Below, piece after piece: positions 20,916-32,150 of a stretch of DNA of 64,000 bases (positions are counted from its first letter, which is position 1; every line of letters begins with the position of its first letter). Made by a program: the position numbers and the translations under genes. The notes beneath the pieces were generated by a model. That model did not search any database. It saw only the letters and a list, made by a program, of their open reading frames with translations, and had not been told where the DNA came from. Source of the stretch: Gracilariopsis chorda (lineage: Eukaryota > Rhodophyta > Florideophyceae > Gracilariales > Gracilariaceae); assembly GCA_003194525.1 (NCBI GenBank), contig NBIV01000197.1:62001-126000 (forward strand), given 5' to 3'.

Positions 20916-23900
20916 AGACCTGCCGGCCGTGCCGGGTGGTGGTTGTATTCCCTTGCGAGGGTTGTCCGCTGCGTGGTATACTACCCCCTATCCGGGTTGT
21001 CGGCGATGTCTCCGGCGTTGCCGTGCGTTGTCCTAGTGGCTGCTGCTCATGCGGGAAAATATCCCTCAAGAGGGTGTGTGGCGTCACGGTTTCCTCCGGG
21101 AAGTTGTTCCCCAGAGGGTTGTCGTTGTTCCCGTCTTCACGGTAGGCCGGGCGAACCGCCAACCGGCGGGGGACTTGAACTCCGCGAGTGCGGTCTTCTT
21201 CACGAACCGCGAGCTTGCGGGGTCTTTGCCGCGTATGCGGGAACGGCGTTTGCGACATCCCCTGCGGGGTCCCGTGCGACACGGTGATTGGTAAGCGTTC
21301 CGCCTCCCTGCCAGGTGCACGAGCGCTCTGCACCATACGTTCCGGCGACGCCGTGGGGTCCCCGGTTACTGACGGGTTGCCTGGGGCTAACTCCGATACA
21401 TCGGTATTTTGGTGAAAAATCCCCATTGGGGGGTGCCGGGCAGGTGCCGATGACACCCTTTTCAGGGAAATTGCCGCTAAGCGCGGTGCACCATCTCCAT
21501 GAGGAGGAGCAGCGTCCGGTACGACCGGTTTCGAGCGTGCGATGGCGCGCGTTATTCCCGAGTTCCTCGGTTCTTCGCCGCAGGGTTGCGGGGGTTGGCG
21601 CAAATTATTCCCCGTAGCGGGGGCTTCGATTCCGTCAACGACGGGAGGCGTTTCCGGTGCTTGCGAGCCAGGGCTTGAAGCTTCGACTGCGGCTTGGCTG
21701 CCTTTTTCCCCAAGAGCGGTGTGGGTATTTCCCTGTGAGGCCGGCGTATCTGGGCGCCTCTTCTCCGCGGGGCATGGGTCTGCTGGACCTAATTGAACCA
21801 CTTCCGCGTGGGCATCCGCCAATGGCGGCTTCGATGCATCGCTCTGCCGAGGGGATTGGGGGCAATCGTCACCGTACTTCCCTATCGGGGATCCTCCCCT
21901 GACAGGGGTGTGCGGTAGTTGCGCTTCAACTTCCCGTGTAGCACGGTCTATTTCCCGCGTTTGTGGCGATGCCTCCGGGGATGGATCGGGCGATTGCATT
22001 TCCACTGCTGTGGTATTGGAGGGAGGCTTCCCGTCTTCCCCTGACAAACGGTGTATTTGCCACTTTTGCGGGGCCTGCGCGTCTGGTTCCTGCTGCACAG
22101 CACTGCCCGGGAACGGGGGATTAGTGTCGCGTGACATACTCCGTGCTCCACGGTCAGTGTTCCGTATGTTACGGTGTGTTTCCCGTTGCGACGGCAATAT
22201 CGTTCCTCGAAAACGAGTGTTCTCCTCCCCCTCCTTAGACGGAGCGGCGGGATAAGGGATAACATTCCCCGCTTGGCAGGTATAAATGCGCGCCAGTGGG
22301 GCGGGCGTGGTAGGGGCGGGCGCTGAGAGGCCCGAATTACCCGGCTGAGCCGGTGAGTCCGACAGAGTTGGTAGGTCTGAGAGTCCCCGGCTGGGGTGTG
22401 GTAGTACCGTAGGCCTAGTACTCCCGGATGGTTCCGGTGTTGCAGAGTCCGTAGAAACGGGGTTGCCTGGATCCAGGACTACCTATGACGAGGGAGGAGG
22501 GGCAAGGACAACACGATCACGGGAAATCCGTTCGTGCGTGTCGCCCATCTCTACCACGACAGTGTCGGGTTTTACAGAGATGACCTTGAATAGTCCATCC
22601 GACACAGGCGAGAGTTTATGGCCCTTCTCCCGTTCCGGGTTGTAGTACTCCTTCCTGATGAAGACGTAGTTATTCGCCCGAATCGGGGACGGTTTCCCTC
22701 GCAAGCGAGCATCAAAACCCCGCTTGTAAGCGGCTTGGGCCCGTGCCATCGACATCCGCGCAGCGGGGACCAGCTTGGAAAGCCATTGCTTCCATTGCTG
22801 CCGGTAGATACCCACAGATGGGAAATTGTCCAAGGTAGCTTGGGTTTCCAGCGCCACAGGCGGGGTTGTTCTAGATAGAACCAACTCGAATGGCGAAACT
22901 CCGGTAGTCCGGTGTACCTGCGTATTATACGCGTAGGTTACCGCATCAGCGTACATGTCCCAGTTCTTTGGGTGGTCTGCGACGTAGGAACGTAACGCCG
23001 CAAGTAACGTCCGGTTAAACCGTTCAACTTGCCCATTACACTGGGGGTGGTAGGTAGTCGTGAAAAAGTTCTTGACATCCAGGATGCGACAAACATCCTG
23101 GAAGACCTTGCTCACGAACTGTTTCCCGTTATCGGGGAGCACCTCCACAGGGGGACCGTAGACGAAAATCCAGTGCGTCACCAGAGCCTGGGCCACCGTG
23201 AGAGCGGTTATCCTCCGAAGAGGGACAGTCCGTACCAGCTTAGAAAAGCGGTCGGTACTGACAAGTAGAAACTTGTTTCCACGTTTCGTGGTGAGTAGTG
23301 GTCCGAGAATATCGATCGCGATAAACTCGAGCGGCGCCCTTGCGGGGAGTAGTTTCATCTTCTTCGCATTTTTGCGGAGTTTCACGCGATTCTTCGCGCA
23401 TTCCCTACAAAACCGCACGGTTGCGTAGCAATCCACCGCCATGGCGGGCCAATAGAAATCCCTTCGCAGGGTTAGGTAGAGTTTCCTCCCACCTGGGTGA
23501 CCTCCCATGGGGGCGTACTGTGATAGATGTAACACCCGCGACTGCAGAGAATGAGGTACCAAAATCTGTGGGCGGGCTTCGACCTTCCTTACGAGGTTGC
23601 CTTTGTCGTTTACCACGAAAGGGAGATCTTCACCACCGTTAAGACGGGCACGAATCTTCGTACAGAATGGGTCGCCGAATTGTTCTCGGATCATTTCTTC
23701 CGGTGATACCGGTACAAAGTTTCCCGGTAACGGGTTCTCAGATTTATGTCGCGATGCGAGTAGTCCGTCAAAATCAGCATCCTCGTCCCAGTTTTCTGGC
23801 CCAGCCTCGACGGCACATTCCGGATCATCCGGGTCTATAGACATGAAACATGGGACTTCATCATCCTCCGTTGGGAGTGCTTCCCCACTTGTGGGTAACC

Positions 23901-26900
23901 GCGACAAAGCGTCGGCCTGGGTGTTCTGTGCACCCTTTTTATAAATGACTTGAAAGTCATATTCCGCGAGGCGGAGTCTCCAGCGCATGAGGCGTCCCGA
24001 CGGGTCAGAGATATTCATCAACCACCTCAATGAGGAATGATCCGTGTACACGGTGAAGTGAATTCCCATAAGGTAGGGGCGCAGAGTGGTCATCGCCCAT
24101 ACGACGGCGAGGCACTCTTTCTCCGATACGGAGTAGTTTTGCTCATGAACATTGAGCGAACGTGACCAATAACCAATTGGATGTCGTTCCCCCTCGGGGG
24201 TGGTTTGAAAAAGAGCAAACCCGACTTGGTAGTCGCTCGATTCCGTATCTATGGAGTATAGCAACCCAAGTTTTGGGAGATGTAGGATTGGTGCTGATGT
24301 GACAGCCTCCTTCAAGGAGTTGAAGGCTTCCGACTGCTCGGGCGTAAATATTCCCAGTTTTGGGGGGTTCCCCTTTCACAACGACGCGTTTAGGGGCGCC
24401 GCAGTATCCGAAAAGTTGGGGATAAACCGTCGATAGACGTTGAACAGCCCCAAAAAGGAGCGCAGTTCCGTTTGAGTACGGGGTTCTTTCACCTCAACGA
24501 GGGATTTGACTCGAGCTTTCTCGATCGCTAACCGTCCAGGACGGATAATGTGACCCAGATACTTCACAGTATCTGTGAAAAACTCGCATTTCCTCAACTT
24601 GAGAGTACTTCCCGCATCGCGGAGTACGGTCAGCACGTCTCGGATGTGAGTGAGATGGTCTTCCAACGAGTTGGAGAAGATGATAATATCATCAAGGTAG
24701 ACCAGACAACTCCGCCACTTAAAGCGGTTGAGTAGAATATCTACTGCACGCTGAAAGGTGGCGGGGGCGTTGGTTAACCCAAATGGCATCCGCTTGAAGC
24801 AGTACGTTCCTGCGTGGCAGGTGAATGCGGTTTTGTCGCGATCCTCCTGTCTGACAGGTACTTGCCAGTATCCCCAATTGGCATCGAGGGCCGTGAAAAC
24901 GGTGGCGTCTCCAAGGGAGTCAATACACTCGTCCATACGAGGGATAGGGTAGGTGTCCCTAACAGTCACGGCATTGAGCCAGCGGTAGTCGACACCGAAC
25001 CTCCAGGTTCCGTCGACCTTTAAAGCCAGTAGAACTGGGGATGCCCAGGGTGATTGAGTGGGCTCAATCACACCTGCGCGGAGCATCTTGTCCACTTGGG
25101 ACTGCTCCTCTTCCCGAGCTTTCGGACCTGCCCTGTAAGGGGGTTGTGCAACCGGTCGCGCACCGGGGATTAAATCGATCCGGTGTTCCGTTGCGTTAAC
25201 CTCGCCAAGCGAGCCATCCCACATTGTGGTGAATTCCCGTAACATGGTACGGAGTTTGTCGCGGTGCGACTCTGGCACATGGCTAAATTCCAGCGCTTCA
25301 AGTGCCTTTTCCAGATCAATCCGGTCGTTGCTCGATAGAGCATTGTCCTGTGGAACAGGTGTGGTTCGGAATTCCAAGTTACTCGGTATGTTCGACGCTG
25401 AAGTAGCGGTTTCCTCCCCCCCTTAGACTTGACGTCTTCGGACGGCGGAGCAAACTCCTCAGAAGAGGTGGTAACTCCGAGTACATCGGCGGCTGTCATC
25501 TTTGTTGGCAGCATTCCCATACGATGGGGGGTTACACTCCCAATTACTTGGTGTTTTACCAGATACTGGGGGTGTTTGCCAAGGTTGGCAACCAATATCC
25601 GGAAAGGAACATCCGGGGAAATGGAGACAATTCCATTAGCCAGCGCCAGCTGGGATTTCTCGTACAACGAGGCGAGGGGTTGTATAACCCGAAGACCGTG
25701 TTGACGGGAATTTACCTGCACCCAGACTTGGGACTCAGCCGGTATAGAAACCGAGGCAGCGACGCGGAGCTTGGTGGACTCGCGGGACGCGGGCGGTGGT
25801 TCCTGCGCAGCAGGGAGCCGAACTTGTTTCCGAGAGGACCGCTTTAGCGGGCGGCGAACAATCGGAACCGACGATCCGCCGTCAAGTTCTACACGCCTGA
25901 GGCGGGGCCTGATTGCGTCGACAAATCTGTCGCAGTAATCACATCCCAGTATCACTGGTGCTGCCAATGAACGGCAAACGATGAAGTCCAACTTCACCAT
26001 AGAGGTACCAAGTCTCACGACGAGGTCCACTGTGCCCACCGTTTGTAACGGATTGTTGTTCGCATCCGAAATATCGGGGACCGCGTCAGAGCGGATACGC
26101 GACCGCACAAGCGGGGGTAACAATGATTCCACAACAAAGTTGGGGCCTGTACCTGTATCTAGGACGGTGAGAAACCTCACCATAAACTGGGGATCAAGGC
26201 CAAGGTTGGCATAGACCTTATAATTGCGTTTGACCAAGACCAAGATTCTACCGGGAATCCGGGGAGTTTCACTCCGCATCCACCGGCGACGCAACACACC
26301 GAGGTGCGCAGAGTCCGCGTCAGCGGTGTCTTTCCTCGAGAGGACTTTCACCGGGGAGCGAGGCGAGGACGCCTCGGGCGCCAACAGCCTCGTTCTTGAG
26401 GACGCCTCTCCCAAAGGGGAGACTCCCTCAGTTAGTTTTCCGCCTTCGGCGGTGGGTTCCTTTCCTCGACAACGAGTGCTTCATCCCGTTGACAGGGGTT
26501 TCTATCCGCATAAGCGGGGGTTGCAACGGATGGTTGCGTGATCTCCCGAATCGGGGTGTATGAAGCTTGCCGCGCATGTGGGGTCTGTGGTAGGGCATGG
26601 GAAAAGTCCGTTTTAGCACGGAGGTAGGAAGCCGTAGGGACGGAACGTTTCTCCTCTGGAGTGAGGGCCTCATAATTTGCCACCACCTTGGCCATATCAT
26701 TCAGTGAACAAATACACTGAAGGGAGGTATGGCCATGGGCATAGCACAGGTGGCAAATGAGAGCCAATACCGCGACACGCGTATTATTATTCCGAGTATC
26801 GTGGAAGCAACCCGCAGGGCGGGTATCAGTCCATCCAGGCCGTTGATAACGGGATTGACCGTTTGAAAACGGGAGTCTTTGGGGTTGAACCCGACTGTTA

Positions 26901-28689
26901 CCACCGTACAAAACGGGGTCTTCCGTTCCCGTATCACGGGTCATCTCCGTCGTTGACGGTAAATCACTGGTGGGTATCGACACACCATCCTCCTGCACTA
27001 AATGCACGCTATCAAATCCCTGTCCAGGGTTCCCATCCCCAATGAGCGGGAGTGAGGAAGCTTCGCTTTCTAGCAACAACGCCTTGGCGGATTTAGACCG
27101 ATTGTTCGGAGTTCTTGCACGAAGTTCATCCCCTTCCGCTCGGACGTGTTGGACCAGCTCAAGATAGGTGATCCTCCGCTTGTCCTCCCAATAACCGGTA
27201 ACTGAACTCCGGATTGCCGGGTCAAGACCATCGATGAACATGGTACTGCGCTCCCCAGCGGGGTATACCTTACCACATCTGTGGAAAGTCTTGTTACGGC
27301 GCACCGAGTAATCGGTCTCGGTCTCTCCAGCACTCTGGCGTGTATCTCGCAAAGCGAGGATAGCCTGCTGAATAGCGGTGTTTGTGGCGTAGGAGCGCAG
27401 AAGATACTGCACAGCATCCGGCCAGCAAGTAACTCTTCCCTCGGAGGCACGAGAAGATCCTCTGACAGAGTTGTATTGGTCCTCCGCCACTCCCCGTAAG
27501 AAATACGGTAAAGCCAAATAGGCTTGTCCCTCATTCATACCGAGGATATCGGCCTCCGCTACAAAGCGGGATAGGAAATCCAGTATTAGGACTGGGTCCT
27601 CTCCAGTAAAATACTGGTTGCGGAGCGAGAGCTGCATTCGCTTAATGCATTCTCGCACTTTTCCCGTACCACGGGGCGTACGTCCAAGTGACGAGTCTTC
27701 GAGCCAGTAGTACCGGTATGATAAAAGCTTCCGGTAATCGGGGTTTTTCGGTTTCAATTCCCGAATACCGGGGTGTCTTCTCCCCTTCTGGCGGGTTCGG
27801 ACCACACCTTTAGTGGCCGATGACCGCTTCGAGCGGAAGGAGTAGCCTCGCTTCTCGTCCTCCGAGTCGGAGTCCGAGGAGCTCGAGCTAACCGAATGAT
27901 TTCGGGATGAGTCCGACGATGTCGAAGAATCGGAGTCCGCATATTTTCGGTGGTGTTTCCGTCGATGACGGCGTTTCTTCTTCCCAGCAAGCTGGTCGTT
28001 GTGCGATGCCTCGTTTACCGGATCATCCGGGGATGGTTTGTCCATGAGGACGAACTGCTCCACCGTCTCCAGGCGGGCACCAATCCGATCAAATCGGGCT
28101 TCAACTCCTTCGATGAAGGTGGCGGGTTGTACCAAACTCTCCACCACGGAGTTGACGTCAGACCGTAAAATACGGAGTTCCTCGGCAACCTCCTTTACGG
28201 GGGTTGCCAAGACCGCCTCTTGGAGGGATTTTAGTTCCCCTACAAGGGTGTCATGGGCGGTCCACAGAGCGCGGACCTGGGATTCCAGGGGAGTCCCCTG
28301 GGGGTTGTTATCGCCCGTTCCACGGGGGCTTGAAGCCGCGACAGCGGGAGCAGGCCGAGGTGCCTGAGGCACTGCGGCAACAGCCGGAGTCGATGCTGCA
28401 TTCCCCTGCAGGGGTCATAACGAGGGCAACAGGAGGTTCCGGGGTTGGTCGGGGGTATCATTCCGCGATGAAGCGGGGCCAGTACGGCTGGAACTTGTCC
28501 GTATAGGGATACGGGGCACGAACCGAACTTCGGAAGTGTCCGCGTTGTCGCTGGAGCGACTACGCATAACCACTGGCTCCACTTCGGAGGGATTTCTCGA
28601 CATGATAAAATACCGTTACGACGGGAAACGATCACGGAACTTCCGGTAAATAAAAACAAACCTCGTAAGAGGGAAAACAAAAACCGATT

Positions 28690-28708
28690 CTAGGTCGGGA
28701 GACCACTT
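28690..28708 (-). promoter_or_regulatory. Putative primer binding site of the chromovirus
   Basis: Directly inside the 5' LTR the element strand reads AG and then TGGTCTCCCGACCTA. A TGG-starting stretch right after the LTR is what is expected for pairing with a tRNA 3' CCA end; the tRNA was not identified. Confidence 0.5.
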
Positions 28709-29535
28709 TGTGGTGCAATGCCCAAAAGGGGAAAAACACCGAAAGACGTTCGGGATCTTCCTCTCACGAGGTGAACCCAGTTGGGTAGAGCCCTCCCAGA
28801 GGTGTCACGGCGAAGCCGGTTTGTAAGAAGAGGGACACCTGTCGCGACTCGCGCAGGGAGGTGAAGGCGAAGAATCGGTATCCGCTTGAGCGGGGTGTGA
28901 TCCTCAGTAGAGGTATGTTTCCACGTAAGTGGGGGTGTGTGAGCGGATGCGCACACGAGGGCCGCGGATAGCGGGAGGTGCTACCCTAAAAAGAGGAAGA
29001 AGGAAAGGCGAAGAGGAGGAAGGAAGGACGAAGTGGGTCGCGAGAGCGACGAACAGATACGGCAATGCCGGTGGACAGGACTCCCTATACAGGGCGAAAC
29101 ACCAATATGATTGGAACAATTATACTCCCAAGGATGGGCTTCTTTAGGTGTGCAAGGGGGTTAGATGTCCCGTGGTTTACGGCGTTTCCCTCCAGGGAGG
29201 AGTAGAGCACGCGCGCACGCGGCAACAACTAGAGCCAATTCCCCAGGTTGGGGTCCCTTGTTGGGGAAGGTTTACTGGTGCGACGGCAGTGCGCCGTCGC
29301 ACTAAGTACTAGCTTCCCAGAAATGGATGTGAAAATAAAAATTAATATTAACTAAAAAACTCCACATTTCGTGGCAACATCCACTACTGTGGCCAACCGC
29401 CAATTGACCCAAAACCATGTCCCACATGTCCATATCCACCATAGTGGGGCGTAGTTCATATACACACTACACAACCGATAATATCGGGAAAGCGTTCAAG
29501 TACCAAGAATCCCTCCTTGAGGGCGTTGCACTACA
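28709..29535 (-). repeat. Chromovirus 5' LTR
   Basis: This 827-bp direct repeat of 19625-20450 has the same terminal motifs. It is the 5' LTR because the coding parts read on the minus strand. Confidence 0.93.
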
Positions 29536-30600
29536 GTTACCAGGGTTGGTTGTTGGAGTGCCATAGAGGAGTAGGTCGGGGTGATTTGCATCCACTTCCG
29601 AATCAGCTTAAGGAAGGATTCCACTACGAGGGTGGTCCAGTCGGTGCAAGCGTAGCGCTTTTCTGTCGCGCTCCGTTAGATACACCTTAAGGAACGAATC
29701 TTCTATGTCAGGAGACCAGTTTTGGTACAGCCAATGGTGATCACAACGTGCGTAAAATAGGACTTTTAGATTCGGCCTAACAGATGGGTTCCAATAGGTG
29801 GTAGTCTCTCTAATGTAGGGGCAGCGGCCAGTGGAATCCTGAAAGGAGATCCACAAACACCATGCAAAGAGCAGTTTCACTGGGATAAAGATAATCCTAA
29901 CGGCTCTGCTTTGGAATAGGCTGGGTATCGGCGGCTTAGACACCACACCTAGAAGATGACGTAATAGTGTACCTGAAGGTGGGTATCACAAGGTTGAACC
30001 AGACGAATTAGAACAAGCCTCGATGGTGCTTTGTTTACTTCCCTGTAGGTGGAGCTTCCAGCGGCGCACTGTATACAGTGCTGGAAGCTGACCTCGACGG
30101 AAACTATCTACTGTACCCTATAAAAACCTAAGTTAGATTATTTTACCTGGTGGAATTACATTTCGCTGGAACGATTCCTCTTGAGTGGTGTGCTACGTGA
30201 GACCAGATAAAAAATACAAGTACTCCGTTAGGAATCTTCCGTAACAGTTCATTCTTAGGAGCATGCATAGTACCCACTGTACCACAACAAGAGAGTAGCC
30301 AGAAACTTTGTAAACGAATTGTTATTGTAATAAAACGAGAGATTCCAGCTGTCACCTCTTACAAATCACATCCTCACTGAGCCTATGACCCAATCTTTGC
30401 CTTCCTCATGTCCGCACGTGAGCTACAAAGGAACTCGTGCTTCTTGGACTACCACAACCGCTGCACAACCTCAATTGAATCACGACGGGTTACCGAAAGT
30501 GTTTCATTCAGAAAAGAGCCGCTGTCAGGCGTGGGCAGGGAATCATCATCGTAGCCTGTTGTCATACCAAGGATGGTTGTGTGTCTCAAAGGGGTGGTTG
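29536..30600. other. Region between the chromovirus and the copia fossil, no convincing gene
   Basis: This probably begins with the displaced rest of gypsy fossil B. A minus-strand open frame at about 29608-29946 has no recognisable domain. A strong stem-loop lies at 30053-30089. Nothing else is supported. Confidence 0.4.
30053..30089. repeat. Two-part stem-loop
   Basis: AGCTTCCAGC pairs with GCTGGAAGCT, and inside them CACTGTATACAGTG is itself a perfect palindrome, with only a GGCG bulge between the two stems. No flanking duplication was recognised. Confidence 0.6.
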
Positions 30601-30643
30601 CAATAACGGTTGACAAACAGAATTTGAGAGGTAGAATTGGAGA

Positions 30644-30680
30644 GAGTTGCATTGTAATTCTCTCAATTAAAATGCAACTC
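30644..30680. repeat. Hairpin upstream of a TATA box
   Basis: GAGTTGCATT and AATGCAACTC form a perfect 10-bp stem around a 17-nt AT-rich loop. It lies about 65 nt before TATAAA at 30745 and may be part of the copia element's promoter. Confidence 0.45.
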
Positions 30681-30744
30681 CGAATTGAGATTGCATTGGG
30701 TACTCTCCTTCAATTAAGCTTACACACAATTAGAAGAAAGAGTT

Positions 30745-30750
30745 TATAAA
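30745..30750 (+). promoter_or_regulatory. TATA box, probably of the copia fossil
   Basis: TTTATAAAGGAGCGGG precedes the copia gag region in the same orientation. It is a plausible promoter in the 5' LTR, although the LTR limits could not be fixed because the 3' partner is missing. Confidence 0.4.
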
Positions 30751-30760
30751 GGAGCGGGCG

Positions 30761-32150
30761 GCGGCACAGTCTGTGCTTTCTGCTGGCCACACAATTCGTC
30801 TAACAGTCACATCGCTCACCCATCCCTCGACGGCAACACCGAACTATTCCTCTTTCCACGTCAACCCTCCCTCACCACCCGACAGCCACCGTAAAGCCTG
30901 CCCTCCTGACATTAACCACGTATTAAGTTCCTCATCGTAGCTCCACAACGCACCCCTCATTTACTGCAACCCCCCTAGAGACCGTGGACTCGATTTTCAG
31001 ACCCGAAGCCTACAGGATCTACTTGGTGGTTACTACCACTTTACAGGCACAGCAGATTTAATTTGCTTTCTATTCTTGGGACAAACTCATGAACCGTAGA
31101 CGATACTGTCCTTCATTCCCTTCCAGCAACTCACTGTCGGCTGTTTCTTCCCACTGACAACCGACACGTCTTAAACAGGCATTGGAGTCACATACTGCAC
31201 CACGGTGACGGAAAACAGGGTACCGAGTCAACAACTACTCAGCTTTACAACTTCTCTCTTTACTTTGGACATCAAACCTCCATTTTAATCCTCAGGCTGA
31301 ACAGCTAGCAAGCGGAGTACCGGAATGGGAATCGATTGGGCACTTGAAGTAATCCTTCGGATTTGATATCTCACTAGATAACCGGCTCAGCTGGGGTTTC
31401 CTCTGTCTGCCTTTGGTGACAAGGTGTGTCGTCGTTCGGCCCGAGCTGTTCAATAAGCCTCTTTCTTTACAAACCACCTAAGCTGCGCCCAAGGCTTGCA
31501 AGGAACTAGAAGAGGTCAACTGGTGAAAACTTATCTTCAGTTAGTAACCTCCCTTGGACGTTCCGTAGACATTAAACGCACCTCGCTCTTGTTCGCGCAG
31601 AGGTTTGCAGGCTGCAGAAACTCTTGAATCACCAGGAGAGAGTAATCCGGGTCAAGAGGTCAAACTTCTAGGGTAGCGGAGGTAGTTTCTACTGTCAGTG
31701 CGCCCGAACAAAAGAAAACTCCAAAAAGGAACCTCGCTAGCTAGAGGTCAAGCAGACTATCAAACGGAACCTCGCTAACCAGAGTTCATCACCCTCCTAT
31801 CACTCTTAACCCAAACAGATGAGTGGAAGTAGAGAAGAAGGGAAGAGAACAACCCCACCCCTTAAGGGATCCGCGGAGTATTACACATGGATAATATATG
31901 TTTGAGACATAATGAACGCTGACCAAGTTCTCTTTGTATTAATGGGTGCCCGCCCATTGTAAAGTGAGAGCTCTGCCCAAGCTCTCAGCCGATGGGATGA
32001 CGGGCATAGAAAATCACGATCACATATTGTGCAGAACGTTGGTACTCAGCCAATTTTTGCCGTGTCAAAGCTTCTTGAAAGACCTCAATGTTCTGTACTA
32101 GACGTTTAGACCAAGCTTGAGACTACTTAAAAAAATAACAACATTCAAAC
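30761..32150 (+). other. Non-coding leader region before copia gag
   Basis: There is no convincing open frame. The sequence lies between the putative TATA box and the copia gag and probably includes the rest of the 5' LTR and the untranslated leader. Confidence 0.4.

Larger units (their letters stand above)
19625..29535 (-). mobile_element. Ty3/gypsy chromovirus, nearly complete, both LTRs present
   Basis: This is an LTR retrotransposon read on the minus strand. Both LTRs are in direct orientation and begin TGTGGTGCAA and end TTGCACTACA. Parts in element order are as follows. Gag, about 28400-26430, has a CCHC knuckle (CHLCYAHGHTSLQC). Protease is near 26150 (DTGTGP). Reverse transcriptase, about 25300-24450, has YLDD. 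RNase H is at about 24300-23900. Integrase, about 23600-22500, has an HHCC finger and DDE stretches. A long proline-rich C-terminal part ends in a chromodomain (YRVRWYGYDP, DTWEPIEHLP) at about 20915-20710. Flanking pentamers GTTCC and GTTAC suggest a 5-bp target duplication with one change. The LTRs differ by roughly 2-4% by eye, so it is fairly young. It looks close to whole, with about three or four breaks in its coding parts. Confidence 0.93.

Noticed and set aside
29608-29946. Minus-strand 112-residue frame as a gene
   Set aside because: There is no domain, and it most likely belongs to displaced gypsy B sequence.
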